A stretch of 64,000 bases of DNA from Methylomagnum ishizawai (GCF_019670005.1 NZ_AP019783.1:3126150-3190149), one strand, 5' to 3'; positions 42,105-51,675 are shown, counted from the stretch's first letter. Notes: generated by a model not told the origin, from the letters alone. A program made the numbers and translations.

Positions 42105-43388
42105 ATGATCCGCTTGCCAGAACATCCCTTGCGCGCCAAGCTGCACGACGAAATCAACGCCCGGCCCTACGAACCCCTGCGCCCGCCGGAACGGGTCTCC
42201 TACCTCGCCTATCTGGTGGACGAGCAGGACCGCGCCCGCGAAACCGCCCACCTGGACGCGCTGTGCCGCCATTTCGACCATGAATGGGTCCACAGCGGCG
42301 AGCGCTTCTTCCATCTCAAGTTCGACGACCTGCGCCTGCGGGTGGAGCAGCACGAGGAATTCACCCGCTACCTGTTCATCCTGGCGGATTCGCTGAACGA
42401 CCCCTTCGCCGCCCCGGCCCTGTGCCGCGTCCCGGAGGACTGGGTCGAAGGGATTCCGGGCCGGGTCATGGTCGCCATCCACGCCGCCGTGCTGCCCTGC
42501 CCCATCGAGGACGCGACGCCGGACGCCGCCGCCCCCCATTTCCCCGAGCGCCGCCTGATGGGTGCCCGCCTCGCCAATGGCGCCCTGTCGGCCTACACCG
42601 ATTTCCGCATCCACGAAGATGGCTTCTCGCGCTGGCTGCTGTTCGACCACCGCGACGACCCTGCCCAGGCGGGCCGTACCCTGCTTAGGCTGCTGGAGGT
42701 CGAGACCTACCGGATGATGGCCCTGCTCGCCGCCCCGCTGATCGACGGGCTCCGCGCCACCCTCCGCGACAAGGACCGCACCCTGGTCGAACTGACCACC
42801 GCCGTCGCCAACCACAACAACCGCAGCGACGAGGATTTGCTGGAAGACCTCTCGACCCTGGCCGCCGCTATCGAAAACCTGATTTCCAGCCACGAATACC
42901 GCTTCAACGCCACGCGGGCCTATTTCAACATGGTCTCGATCCGGCTGGCGGAACTGCGGGAAATCAAGATCGGCGAGCTCGCCACCCTCAGCGGCTACCT
43001 GAACCGCCGCCTGGAACCGGCGCGGAATAGCTGCGACTCCTCCATGCGCTGGCTGGAAACCCTGTCCACCCGCGTCACCAATGCCAGCCAGATGCTCAGG
43101 ACCCGCGCCGATGTGCGCCGCGAACAGCAGAACCACGCCCTGTTGGCCGCGATGAACCGGCGCTCGGAATTGCAATTGCGCCTACAGCAGACGGTGGAAA
43201 GCCTGTCGCTGGCCGGTATCACCTATGCCGGGGTGTCCTTGATGGGCATCGTCGGCGACGTGCTGTACAAACACGGCCTGTTCCCGATGGAGGGCAACAC
43301 CTTGGAAGCCTTGATGATCCCGTTCGTGGGCTACGCCGTATACCGGGGCACCCGGCATATTTGGAAAGCGGCCAAGCACGGCGCATAA
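42105..43388 (+). CDS. DUF3422 family membrane-anchored protein
   Basis: 427 residues. The N-terminus is the family hallmark HPLRAKLHDEINARPYEPL. A soluble alpha/beta region follows, then a long helical stretch (about 240-385) including LISSHEYRFNATRAYFNMVSIRL. The C-terminus has two short membrane-like segments (SLAGITYAGVSLMGIVGDVLY and EALMIPFVGYAVY). It is common in alpha-, beta- and gammaproteobacteria with no established function. It is followed closely by a dapA-like gene. Confidence 0.88.
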   Translation: MIRLPEHPLRAKLHDEINARPYEPLRPPERVSYLAYLVDEQDRARETAHLDALCRHFDHEWVHSGERFFHLKFDDLRLRVEQHEEFTRYLFILADSLNDPFAAPALCRVPEDWVEGIPGRVMVAIHAAVLPCPIEDATPDAAAPHFPERRLMGARLANGALSAYTDFRIHEDGFSRWLLFDHRDDPAQAGRTLLRLLEVETYRMMALLAAPLIDGLRATLRDKDRTLVELTTAVANHNNRSDEDLLEDLSTLAAAIENLISSHEYRFNATRAYFNMVSIRLAELREIKIGELATLSGYLNRRLEPARNSCDSSMRWLETLSTRVTNASQMLRTRADVRREQQNHALLAAMNRRSELQLRLQQTVESLSLAGITYAGVSLMGIVGDVLYKHGLFPMEGNTLEALMIPFVGYAVYRGTRHIWKAAKHGA

Positions 43389-43431
43389 GCGGAGACCCCA
43401 TGATCGACACCCCGCCGCCCATGCCCGGCGC

Positions 43432-44232
43432 TTGCTGGAACGGGGCGTCGATGGGGTGATGCCGTTCGGCACCATGGGCGAAGGCCCGTCCTTCCCGGTG
43501 GTGGAACGGATGGCGGGCTTGGAGGGCTTGCGGGCGGCGGGCATCCCGGCCCACCGCTTGCTCGCCGCCACCGGCTGCGCGGCCCTGACCGACACCCTGG
43601 CCCTGACCCGGCACGCGCTGGCCTCGGGCGTGGGGCGTTGCCTGGTGCTGCCGCCGTTCTTCTGGAAAGGCTTGCCGGATGATGCGCTATTCCGCTATTA
43701 CGCCGATGTGATCGAGGGCGTGGGCGACGACCGGCTGCGGGTCTACCTGTACCACATCCCCCAGGTTTCCGGCGTGGCCATCGGCGCGGAAGTGCTGGCC
43801 CGGCTGGCGGCGGCCTATCCCGTCCAGGTCGCCGGGCTGAAGGACAGCGGCGGCGATTACGCCCAAACCGCCCGTTTCCTGGCCGCCGCGCCCGGCCTTT
43901 CGATCCTGGTCGGGCACGAACCCGACCTGCCCCGGCTGATGCGCGAGGGCGGGGCCGGTTCCATCGGCGGCATCGCCAACCTCTGGCCGGAAGCCGTCGC
44001 CGCCCTGCTCAAACCCGGCGTCGGCGCCGGGGACCAAAAGCGCATCCGGGACTTCCTGGAGATCGTCTCCTCCCATCCCTTCCTGCCCGCCTGCAAAGCC
44101 CTGCTCGCGGCCCAGACCGGCGATCCCGGCTGGCTGGCCCCGCGTCCGCCCCTGTACCCGCTGTCCGAGCCCGGACGGCGCGGCCTCCTGTCCGAACTCG
44201 GCGCGGCGGGTTGCGGTTTTCCGCCGCCCTGA
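43432..44232 (+). CDS. Dihydrodipicolinate synthase/aldolase-family protein, 5' end damaged
   Basis: The frame opens at TTG 43432 and gives 266 residues, about 25-30 short of the family. Homology-like sequence continues upstream of the start (AAHARRLLERGVDG from 43414) but has no initiation codon. A plausible ATG at 43400 (MIDT) after a good AGCGGAGA site is in another frame. A small out-of-frame deletion just after the fourth codon would explain this. The TIM-barrel core is intact: GTMGEGPSF (a GTTGE variant), the Tyr in VYLYHIPQVSG and Schiff-base Lys in VAGLKDSGGD. It would be an aldolase or lyase of the DapA/NanA group, possibly now a pseudogene. Confidence 0.65.
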   Translation: MLERGVDGVMPFGTMGEGPSFPVVERMAGLEGLRAAGIPAHRLLAATGCAALTDTLALTRHALASGVGRCLVLPPFFWKGLPDDALFRYYADVIEGVGDDRLRVYLYHIPQVSGVAIGAEVLARLAAAYPVQVAGLKDSGGDYAQTARFLAAAPGLSILVGHEPDLPRLMREGGAGSIGGIANLWPEAVAALLKPGVGAGDQKRIRDFLEIVSSHPFLPACKALLAAQTGDPGWLAPRPPLYPLSEPGRRGLLSELGAAGCGFPPP

Positions 44233-44809
44233 AAGCGCTCGCCCGTTGGCCATAGCGCAACGGGATGGTTCGCGCTTTCCCCGGCCGGGCTGTGACGGAA
44301 ATACGCCCGTAAACGTATTCCGGCTGGGGCGCATTCCTTGTAAATGGCTTTCAGCCGGGGTCTCTGGGTTACAGATAGTCTCGCCAAAACCCCTAATCCC
44401 AGAGCCAACGATACCCGGTCGATATCGGGTTGCGCCCCCATATCCAAGCTTTATTGCGCTGGCTTGGCGGTCCCCACCCCGGCTTGGATAAATTCTTAAG
44501 AAAACCGCGATGCCTCATACCCCAAGCAGGTCGGTACAAACCCTGCCACAATAAGGCGGCACACTCCAAAAACCTGATCGACATACTTGGCGGTATCCAC
44601 CAAAACCAGCCTGGACCGAATACCGCCAGCCCCGTCCCGATACCCCCGCCAACGAACCGCCCACCCTAGCGATTCCCCAAACTTCGTCGCAGGCACCTGA
44701 AACCTCGGCGGAAACCTATTAATATTATCCCCGACCTTGCACGGCGGTCGTGGGAAATACCCCCGGCCCCACCTTTCCCATCCCATCGATCATCGCGAAG
44801 AAGGCCACC
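44233..44809. other. Intergenic region without a recognised gene
   Basis: About 575 bases. Frames on both strands are short, have no ribosome sites and show no family resemblance. A 15-base direct/inverted patchwork around GGCGGTATCC and GAATACCGCC (44590-44630) is the only structure seen. Confidence 0.45.
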
Positions 44810-45199
44810 ATGGAACCCATAGTCCACCATCTCGCCGAATTGTGCCGGGAACTCACGCCGGTCCAATTCCGCCTGGCGATCCCGCCCTTGATGCGCTACC
44901 TGCCGACCCACCCTGTGATCGGCTCCCAGGAACGGGCGGCGGAATGCATCGCCGCCGTGTTCAACCGCTTGAATATGAACCCCAATATCGGCGGCATCCG
45001 CCCCACCCGCTACGAGCGCCAATTGGCCGAGGACCTATGGAGTTGGAAGATGACCCGCTCCGCGTCCGACACGCCGGGGGAAGACATGGTGTTCGAGCTG
45101 AGCGCGGCGGAATTGGTCTGCCTGCAAATCTGCTTCGAGCGCTTGAAAGCGGTGTTCGAGGGCACCGTGCTGGGGTATTCCTCAAGCCGCCCGCATTGA
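44810..45199 (+). CDS. Conserved-looking hypothetical protein
   Basis: 129 residues from ATG 44810, preceded by GAAGAAGG. It is soluble and helical: EPIVHHLAELCRELTPVQFR, PLMRYLPTHPVIGSQERAAE, then a C-terminal helix ELSAAELVCLQICFERLKAV. There is no signal peptide, membrane segment or catalytic motif that I recognise. Codon use matches the chromosome, which supports it being real. It lies alone between two gene-free stretches. Confidence 0.6.
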   Translation: MEPIVHHLAELCRELTPVQFRLAIPPLMRYLPTHPVIGSQERAAECIAAVFNRLNMNPNIGGIRPTRYERQLAEDLWSWKMTRSASDTPGEDMVFELSAAELVCLQICFERLKAVFEGTVLGYSSSRPH

Positions 45200-45641
45200 C
45201 CCGCCGCATACACGAAACCTTCATTCGGCTGTGATTGGGCGCGGGGAAATATCCCCGCGCTTGGAATGATTGGCGGGATGGCTTCGGCTTTCAAAAAATT
45301 TGAAAAAATATAAACTTCTCTATAAAAAATAGGGTGCCCCGCGATTAAGCCCGACTCCCCGGACCCAGGCGATCCGCAGGCATGTCATTCCAGGCATACA
45401 TTGCGACAGATACCCCTATACAAACCCACCCAATACACCACAAGAAACAGCCAAAACATATTTGAAACAAGTTTATAATAATACCTGCCACATAGCGCAA
45501 AGCGATAAATCAAAAATAACGACATCTGGCATCGCCGCCCTATCAAAACGCCGATAATGACCGGCTTAAAAAACACCCGGTCCCAGCCGACCCCACCCAT
45601 CGACTGTCGATGCCGTAGCACGGATGCAACGGAAGATCCAG
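45200..45641. other. AT-rich gene-free stretch upstream of an IS
   Basis: From 45290 to 45560 the sequence is much more AT-rich than its surroundings. A minus-strand frame of 78 codons (45385-45621) reads as a hydrophobic peptide, but it has no ribosome site and its composition follows the DNA. It is probably a remnant of acquired DNA. The IS target site is at its right edge. Confidence 0.45.
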
Positions 45642-45650
45642 GAATATGGA

Positions 45651-46964
45651 CCTTACAAGTGTAGGTTTTTGAAAAAACCGGAGGCGAGACAAAGGGTTAA
45701 GGTACATTGGTGAGTAACGACAAACACCCTGTACCGGAGGAACCGCCATGCCTCGCCCTCCAGAACTGTACCAATGGAACCGGGAGATCGCCATCCACTT
45801 TCCCGGCCTTTCGAAGCCGATGGTGATGGGCTTGGCCCTGTGGAGCCTGGGCATGGTCGTGGTCGGCGCTTGCAGCCTTTCGGCGCTGACCGACTGGTGG
45901 TCGTGTCGGCTGGGGCAGAAGGGCGACGCGGTGCGGGAGCGCCTGCGCTACGTCTACCGTGGGAAGGAGGCCAAGGCCGGGAAGGAGCGCCGCGAACTCG
46001 ACGTGGAGGCGTGCCGGGCCCCCTGGCTGGGCTGGGTTTTGGAGGGCTGGGATGGAAACCAGTTGGCGGTCGCCTTGGACGCGACGAGCCTGGGGCAGCG
46101 GTTCGTGGTCCTGGCGGTCAGCGTACTTTACCGGGGCTGCGCGGTGCCGGTGGCCTGGAAGGTGCTGAGGGCGGAACGGAAGCATCCGTGGAAGCCCGAA
46201 TGGCTGGCCTTGCTGAGGCATTTTAAGGACGTCGCGCCCGCGTCGTGGACCGTCCTGGTGCTGGCGGACCGGGGGCTGTACGCCAAGTGGCTGTTCGAGG
46301 GGATCCAAGCGCTGGGCTGGCACCCGATGCTGCGGGTGAACTCGGGCGGCACCTTCCGCCCCCGGGGATGGCGGCACTGGCGGCCGTTCACCCGCCTGGT
46401 GCCGAAGGTGGGCGACCGCTGGCAAGGCCGGGGGACGGCGTTCGGCGGCAAGCGGACCCGCCTGGACTGCACCCTGTTGGCCTATTGGGGGGAAGGCCAC
46501 AAGGACCCCTGGCTCGTCCTGACGGACCTGCCGCCGGAAGCCGCCAACGCCTGCTGGTACGGATTGCGCGGTTGGATCGAGCAAAGCTTCAAGAAAATCA
46601 AGGGCGGCGGCTGGCAATGGCAGAACACCCGCATGGACGATCCCGAGCGGGCGGAGCGCCTCTGGTTGGCGATCGCCATCGCCACCTGGTGGCTGCTCTC
46701 GGTGGGCGGGGAGGCCGAGGCCGGAATGGCCGCCGCCACCTTCCCGGCCATTCCGGGCTCTCCCCGCCAACAGGCCCACCGCTGGCGGCTGGTGGGGATT
46801 TTCCGCCATGGCCGTTCCCTGATCCTGGCCGCCCTCTTCGAGCGCCGCGCCTTGCCGGTGGGGAAGGCCCGCCCAGAACCCTGGCCATCGGTGCCAATCC
46901 CAACCCCAGGGGCAACCGTGGCGATCCTCACGGGGGCGGTATGAATAAACCTACACCTGTAAGG
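45651..46964 (+). mobile_element. Insertion sequence with DDE transposase and 9-bp target duplication
   Basis: 1314 bp. Ends read inward: CCTTACAAGTGTAGGTTTTT (left) and CCTTACAGGTGTAGGTTTAT (right), two mismatches in 20. Flanked by the exact 9-bp duplication GAATATGGA (45642-45650 and 46965-46973). It holds a single transposase gene. Intact ends and duplication suggest a functional or recently functional copy, most like the IS4 superfamily. Confidence 0.9.
45748..46944 (+). CDS. IS transposase (DDE, IS4-like)
   Basis: 398 residues. The first catalytic Asp is in LAVALDATSLGQRF, the second in VLVLADRGLYAKWLFE, and the Glu in GLRGWIEQSFKKIKGGGWQW, the arrangement of DDE transposase 11-type enzymes. 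An N-terminal region with MVVVGACSLSALTDWWS binds the ends. The gene starts 97 bases from the left inverted repeat and stops 20 bases before the right end, so it belongs to this IS. Confidence 0.88.
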   Translation: MPRPPELYQWNREIAIHFPGLSKPMVMGLALWSLGMVVVGACSLSALTDWWSCRLGQKGDAVRERLRYVYRGKEAKAGKERRELDVEACRAPWLGWVLEGWDGNQLAVALDATSLGQRFVVLAVSVLYRGCAVPVAWKVLRAERKHPWKPEWLALLRHFKDVAPASWTVLVLADRGLYAKWLFEGIQALGWHPMLRVNSGGTFRPRGWRHWRPFTRLVPKVGDRWQGRGTAFGGKRTRLDCTLLAYWGEGHKDPWLVLTDLPPEAANACWYGLRGWIEQSFKKIKGGGWQWQNTRMDDPERAERLWLAIAIATWWLLSVGGEAEAGMAAATFPAIPGSPRQQAHRWRLVGIFRHGRSLILAALFERRALPVGKARPEPWPSVPIPTPGATVAILTGAV

Positions 46965-47159
46965 GAATATGGACCCCGCGCCCGGATTCCGCCCCATGTA
47001 TCCGAATATCATAAGATATCGATACGATACCAATCTGGGTGGCGGGCCACCTCCCGGCCTTCCCACCCCCCAGCGGACCGGAGCTAAGTAAGTCTGCGTG
47101 CCCTCCGAGGTTCCGCATTATAATGACGCCCCATCCCCCACCCTCCGGTATGCCCCGCG

Positions 47160-48998
47160 ATGAGTCCGCCCGACGCCGCCGCTTTCGAAATCGACGCCTT
47201 CCTGGCCGGCCTGACCCAGAGGCCGGGCGTCTATCGGATGCTGGACGACACAGGCGAGGTGATCTACGTCGGCAAGGCCAAGAACCTCAAGAAACGGGTG
47301 TCCAGCTATTTCTCGCACAAGGACGCCCCGTCCAAGCAGCAGGCGCTGGTGGCCCGCATCCGCGCCATCGACGTGACTGTGACCCAGACCGAGGGCGAGG
47401 CGCTACTGCTGGAAAGCCAGCTCATCAAGCGCTACCAGCCGCGCTATAACATCCTGCTGCGCGACGACAAGGGCTATCCCTTCATCTATATCTCCACCCA
47501 CCAGGAATTCCCCAGGGTGGCGTTCCACCGCGGGGCCAAGTCCAAGCCGGGACGCTATTTCGGACCCTACCCCACCAGCGCCGACACGGTGCGGAGGAAC
47601 CTCAAGCTGCTGCAAAAAACCTTCCCGGTGCGGCAATGCGAGGATTCCTTCTACGAGAACCGTTCCCGCCCCTGCCTGGAATACCAGATCGAGCGCTGCA
47701 CCGCGCCCTGCGTGGGCTTGATCGACGCGGCGGCCTATGCGGAGGATGTACGGGATACGGTGGCCTTCCTGGAAGGCGAGGGCGGGCGCTTGATCGACAC
47801 CCTGGCCCGGCGCATGGAACAGGCGGCGGCGCGGCTGGATTTCGAGCGGGCGGCGCGTTACCGCGACCAGATCGCCAGCCTCCGCACCCTCCTGGAAAAA
47901 CAAGCGGTGCATGGCGAACACGGCGACGTGGACATCATCGCCTGCGCCCTCGATGGCAACGTGGCCTGCGTGCGGATGGTGTTCATCCGTGGCGGCCAGC
48001 AAATCGGCGACCGGAGTTTCTTCCCGACGATGCGGGAAGCCCACGAACCGGGCAGCATCCTCGCCGCCTTCGTCGGCCAGTATTACCTGGGCAAGCCCAT
48101 CCCCAAGGAAATCCTCCTCAGCCATCCGGTCGAGGACGCGGGATTGCTGGAGGACATGCTGGCCCACGAGGCCGGCCATGCCGTGAAACTCTCGGCCCGG
48201 CTGCGCGGCGAACGGGCGAGGCGCGTGCAGATGGCCGTGACCAACGCCCAGCACGACCTCGCCCTCAAACTCGCCAGCCGCCGCGATATCCACGCCCGCT
48301 TCCTGGAACTGGGCGAGGCGCTGGCGTGCCCGCAACCGCCGCACCGCCTGGAGTGCTTCGATATCAGCCATACCCAGGGCGAACAGACCGTGGCCTCCTG
48401 CGTGGTGTTCGACCGGCAAGGCCCGGTCAAATCGGCCTACCGGCGTTTCAATATCGAAGGCATCCAAGCCGGCGACGACTACGCCGCCCTGGCCCAAGCC
48501 ACCGCCCGGCGCTATCAAAGGATCAAGGACGGGGAAATCGAAGCGCCCGATATCCTGTTCATCGACGGCGGCAAGGGCCAGGTCGCCGCCGTGCGGGAAA
48601 CCTTGTCCCGGCTCGGCCTGGACGCGCCCCGCATCGTCGGCGTCGCCAAGGGGCCGGACCGCAAACCCGGCCTGGAAGTCCTCGTCCCGGCGGAAACCGG
48701 CCAGCCGCTCATATTGCCACCGCATTCGGCGGCTTTGCGCCTGATCCAACAGATCCGCGACGAGGCCCACCGCTTCGCCATCACCGGCCACCGCCAACGC
48801 CGGGCCAAGGCCCACCAACAATCGACGCTGGACGCTATCGCCGGACTCGGCCCCAAGCGCCGCCAACAGCTCCTGCGCCAATTCGGCGGCCTCCGCGAAA
48901 TCAGCCGCGCCGGGGTGGACGCCCTCAGCCGGGTGCAGGGCATCAGCCAGCAATTGGCCCAACGCATCTACGACACCTTCCACGAACGGGAACCCTGA
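47160..48998 (+). CDS. uvrC: Excinuclease ABC subunit C
   Basis: 612 residues, full length. It has a GIY-YIG nuclease domain (GVYRMLDDTGEVIYVGKAKN) for the 3' incision, a Cys-rich segment (CLEYQIERCTAPCVGLI), a UVR motif (EQAAARLDFERAARYRDQI), an RNase-H-like 5' nuclease domain with CFDISHTQGEQTVASC and LFIDGGKGQ, and a C-terminal helix-hairpin-helix pair (GLGPKRRQQLLRQFGGL). It makes both cuts in nucleotide excision repair. It is followed two bases later by pgsA, the standard gammaproteobacterial order. Confidence 0.97.
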   Translation: MSPPDAAAFEIDAFLAGLTQRPGVYRMLDDTGEVIYVGKAKNLKKRVSSYFSHKDAPSKQQALVARIRAIDVTVTQTEGEALLLESQLIKRYQPRYNILLRDDKGYPFIYISTHQEFPRVAFHRGAKSKPGRYFGPYPTSADTVRRNLKLLQKTFPVRQCEDSFYENRSRPCLEYQIERCTAPCVGLIDAAAYAEDVRDTVAFLEGEGGRLIDTLARRMEQAAARLDFERAARYRDQIASLRTLLEKQAVHGEHGDVDIIACALDGNVACVRMVFIRGGQQIGDRSFFPTMREAHEPGSILAAFVGQYYLGKPIPKEILLSHPVEDAGLLEDMLAHEAGHAVKLSARLRGERARRVQMAVTNAQHDLALKLASRRDIHARFLELGEALACPQPPHRLECFDISHTQGEQTVASCVVFDRQGPVKSAYRRFNIEGIQAGDDYAALAQATARRYQRIKDGEIEAPDILFIDGGKGQVAAVRETLSRLGLDAPRIVGVAKGPDRKPGLEVLVPAETGQPLILPPHSAALRLIQQIRDEAHRFAITGHRQRRAKAHQQSTLDAIAGLGPKRRQQLLRQFGGLREISRAGVDALSRVQGISQQLAQRIYDTFHEREP

Positions 48999-49000
48999 TT

Positions 49001-49594
49001 ATGGAGTTGAACCTCCCCACTTACCTGACCTTGCTGCGGATCGTCCTGATCCCGGTATTGGTCGCGTTGTTCTACCTGCCCTGGCCGGGCGCCCACGCCG
49101 CCTGCGGCCTGGTATTCATGGTGGCCGGATTCACCGACTGGCTGGACGGCTATCTGGCCCGCAAGCTGGGGCTGGCCACCCGCTTCGGGGCGTTCCTCGA
49201 CCCGGTGGCGGACAAACTGATGGTCGCGGTCACCCTGGTCTTGATCGTGCAGGCCGACCCCAGCCCCTTCGTCGCCATCGCCGCCGCGATCATCGTCGGG
49301 CGGGAAATCACCATCGCCTCGCTGCGGGAATGGATGGCGGAAATCGGCCAGCGCAAAAAGGTCGAGGTCTCGCAACTCGGCAAATGGAAAACCATGGCCC
49401 AGATGGTATCCATCACCTTGCTGCTATTCGGCATGGATATTTGGCGCGAGACCTTGCAGGGTCTCGGCCAATTCCTATTGTCCATTTCGGCCCTTTTGAC
49501 TTTATGGTCGATGGTGGTGTATTTGCGCGCCGCCCTACCCTCGTTCGCCGACCAGCCCAACTCCAGTGTTGACAAGCCCGCCCTGGACCCTTAG
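49001..49594 (+). CDS. pgsA: CDP-diacylglycerol-glycerol-3-phosphate 3-phosphatidyltransferase
   Basis: 197 residues from ATG 49001. It is a polytopic inner-membrane enzyme. The CDP-alcohol phosphotransferase signature D-G-x2-A-R-x8-G-x3-D-x3-D is seen as DWLDGYLARKLGLATRFGAF followed by LDPVADK. It makes phosphatidylglycerol phosphate, the first committed step to phosphatidylglycerol and cardiolipin. It opens with LNLPTYLTLLRIVLIPVLVA. Its last codons contain the promoter of the next tRNA gene. Confidence 0.96.
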   Translation: MELNLPTYLTLLRIVLIPVLVALFYLPWPGAHAACGLVFMVAGFTDWLDGYLARKLGLATRFGAFLDPVADKLMVAVTLVLIVQADPSPFVAIAAAIIVGREITIASLREWMAEIGQRKKVEVSQLGKWKTMAQMVSITLLLFGMDIWRETLQGLGQFLLSISALLTLWSMVVYLRAALPSFADQPNSSVDKPALDP

Positions 49595-49597
49595 AAT
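49569..49597 (+). promoter_or_regulatory. Promoter of the first tRNA-Gly
   Basis: TTGACA (49569-49574), a 17-base spacer and TAGAAT (49592-49597). The -10 includes the pgsA stop codon, so the promoter is embedded in the end of pgsA. Confidence 0.75.
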
Positions 49598-49611
49598 ATT
49601 CGGACAAGCAA

Positions 49612-49687
<76 letters not shown>

Positions 49688-49693
49688 AATATA

Positions 49694-49722
49694 AAAAAAG
49701 CCGTGTTTATCACGGCTTTTTT
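49694..49722 (+). terminator. Intrinsic terminator after tRNA-Gly copy 1
   Basis: A perfect 12-bp stem AAAAAAGCCGTG/CACGGCTTTTTT with a 5-base loop, ending in a T-run. It separates this tRNA from the following tRNA-Cys/tRNA-Gly unit. Confidence 0.9.
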
Positions 49723-49822
49723 ATTGCCAGGAGATAATCCCCGCGCAATCCCTCCCCGATAGGTTTATCGCCCCGTTCCTGGAGCCACGGATAGCCTATC
49801 GCCCGCCCGGAAATCATAAGTG

Positions 49823-49851
49823 TTGCTTCGACCGCGAGCCTCCGCTATAAT
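49823..49851 (+). promoter_or_regulatory. Promoter of the tRNA-Cys / tRNA-Gly unit
   Basis: TTGCTT (49823-49828), a 17-base spacer and a perfect TATAAT (49846-49851). The implied transcript starts about 70 bases before tRNA-Cys. Confidence 0.75.
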
Positions 49852-49928
49852 GCCGCGCTCTTCCAACGGGGAACTAAAGCCAAGCGATCCGCCAAGGCTT
49901 TGAAACCGCTCCCCGAAAGAAGAACCAA

Positions 49929-50002
49929 GGCTGAGTGGCAGAATGGTCATGCAGCGGCCTGCAAAGCCGTGTACGCCGGTTCGATTCCGACCTCAGCCTC
50001 CA
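49929..50002 (+). tRNA. tRNA-Cys (GCA)
   Basis: 74 bases: acceptor GGCTGAG/CTCAGCC, anticodon stem-loop CGGCCTGCAAAGCCG with GCA, T arm CCGGTTCGATTCCG, discriminator T and encoded CCA. It lies between two tRNA-Gly genes. Confidence 0.97.
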
Positions 50003-50010
50003 AAATATAA

Positions 50011-50086
<76 letters not shown>

Positions 50087-50155
50087 AATCCCCCCTCCCC
50101 GGTATCCCATCGTTAAACGGATTCCCCCTTCCGGGGCTACATCCGTAGATCGCCA

Positions 50156-51622
50156 TTATTTCTCCTTGCGCCGGTCCATCTCCTCGGCCTGCAATTCCCT
50201 CAGGCGCTCGTCCAACACCGAATTCAGATAGAAATTATCCCCGGCGAATTTCTTCGCGAGGCGCAATTGCAGGATGGCGGTGCGGGTCTGGCCGTCGGCG
50301 TAATAGGCTTCGCCCAGATAGCGGTGCGATTCGGCCTCGTTGCCCAGCTTGCTATAGGTTTCCGCCATCAGTTCATAGACTTCCGGCGTGACCGCGTGGA
50401 AACGGGTGTAATCGTGCAGCAGCTTCCCCGCCTGCATCGCCTTGCCGGTCATCAGCAAGACCCGGACATAGTTCAGCGTCAAGGCCCGGTTGCCCGGAAA
50501 GCGCTGCAAGGACGAATCGAACAACTGCCCGGCCTTGGCGAAGTCCTTGGTGTCCAGGTACGCCTCCGCCAGCGCGTTGGCGAACTGCGATTGGTCGGGA
50601 TAGGCCTGCATCAGCCTTTGCAGCAAAGGCTTGGCTTCCTCGCCACGGGAAGCCTTGATCAGGGCCAGGGCCAAACCATAGCCGTTGATATCCTGCTGGA
50701 CCTTGGTGCCCTGCCCGCTCATCGCCTTGAAATAATCCAAGGCCAGCTTGGGACTGGCGGCGGTTTCCACCCGGAGCTTGGCGCGGACGATGCGATAGGC
50801 CAGGGAATCGGGATATTGCTTGTACGGGAACTGCTCGGCCCGGCCACGGGTATCGGAGATACGCGACACCGTCACGGGATGGGTCAGCAGGAATTCCGGC
50901 ATCTTGCTGCCCGCGAAACGGGTGGATTGCTGCATCCTTTCGAAGAAATCCGGCATGGCCCTGGGGTCGAATTCCGATTTGGACAGGATTTGCATACCCA
51001 CGCGGTCGGCCTCGGCCTCGTTGTCGCGGGTGAAATTGATCTGGTATTGCAGGTTGGCGGCCTGGGCCGCCATCATCGCGCCCATGCCCGCCTGCCCGCC
51101 ACCCCTGGCCCCGAGCAAGGCCCCGGCCAGCATCGCCACGGCGGTGGGGATCGCCATCCGGCTCGCGGCCTGGAACGCCTGGTAAAGATGGCGCTGGGTG
51201 ACGTGGGAAATTTCGTGGGCCAGCACCGAGGCCAATTCGCTCTCGGCCTCGGTCAGGAGGATCAACCCGGAATTGACGCCGATATAGCCGCCCGGTCCGG
51301 CGAAGGCGTTGATGGCGGGTTCGTCGACCACGAAGAAATGGAAGGGCTGGGCCGGATTGTCGCTCTCGCCCGCCAGTTTTTGGCCGATGGATTGAATATA
51401 ATCCAGCACTTCCGGGTCCTGGCTGATCTGCAACTGGCTATGCAGGTTGCGGTAGAACGCCTCGCCCAATTCCGCTTCCTGCTGCGGCGTCATCAAGGTG
51501 CCGGTGGAATCGCCGATATCGGGCAGTTCGATCTTCTTTTCCTCGGCCCGGACCGGGGACGGGAACGACAGGGCGAGTTGGGCGGGGATGAGCAGGGCGA
51601 GCAGGGTTTTCTGGAATTTCAT
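50156..51622 (-). CDS. bepA: BepA-type M48 periplasmic metalloprotease/chaperone with TPR domain
   Basis: 488 residues from ATG 51622, chosen for the signal peptide MKFQKTLLALLIPAQLALSF ending at RAEEKK. The M48 protease domain has HEISH at 136-140 and a downstream Glu in NEAEADRVGMQIL. FAGPGGYIGVNSGLI is also family-typical. The C-terminal 200 residues are TPR-like helices (ALAEAYLDTKDFAKAGQLFD). BepA degrades or assists misassembled outer-membrane proteins such as LptD at the BAM complex. A longer frame to 51721 overlaps the divergent tusD and is not used. Confidence 0.92.
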   Translation of the reverse strand: MKFQKTLLALLIPAQLALSFPSPVRAEEKKIELPDIGDSTGTLMTPQQEAELGEAFYRNLHSQLQISQDPEVLDYIQSIGQKLAGESDNPAQPFHFFVVDEPAINAFAGPGGYIGVNSGLILLTEAESELASVLAHEISHVTQRHLYQAFQAASRMAIPTAVAMLAGALLGARGGGQAGMGAMMAAQAANLQYQINFTRDNEAEADRVGMQILSKSEFDPRAMPDFFERMQQSTRFAGSKMPEFLLTHPVTVSRISDTRGRAEQFPYKQYPDSLAYRIVRAKLRVETAASPKLALDYFKAMSGQGTKVQQDINGYGLALALIKASRGEEAKPLLQRLMQAYPDQSQFANALAEAYLDTKDFAKAGQLFDSSLQRFPGNRALTLNYVRVLLMTGKAMQAGKLLHDYTRFHAVTPEVYELMAETYSKLGNEAESHRYLGEAYYADGQTRTAILQLRLAKKFAGDNFYLNSVLDERLRELQAEEMDRRKEK

Positions 51623-51675
51623 AGGATGGCAGCGCCCTCGAAGGGCATGGATACGACGGGCGGCGGAGGCGATGG

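Noticed and set aside
45385-45621. 78-codon hydrophobic minus-strand frame
   Set aside because: It lies in an AT-rich patch, lacks a ribosome site, and its hydrophobic residues follow from the base composition.
47636-49594. A 652-codon frame covering uvrC and pgsA
   Set aside because: Only the last 198 codons, from 49001, are pgsA. The rest is an out-of-frame reading of uvrC.
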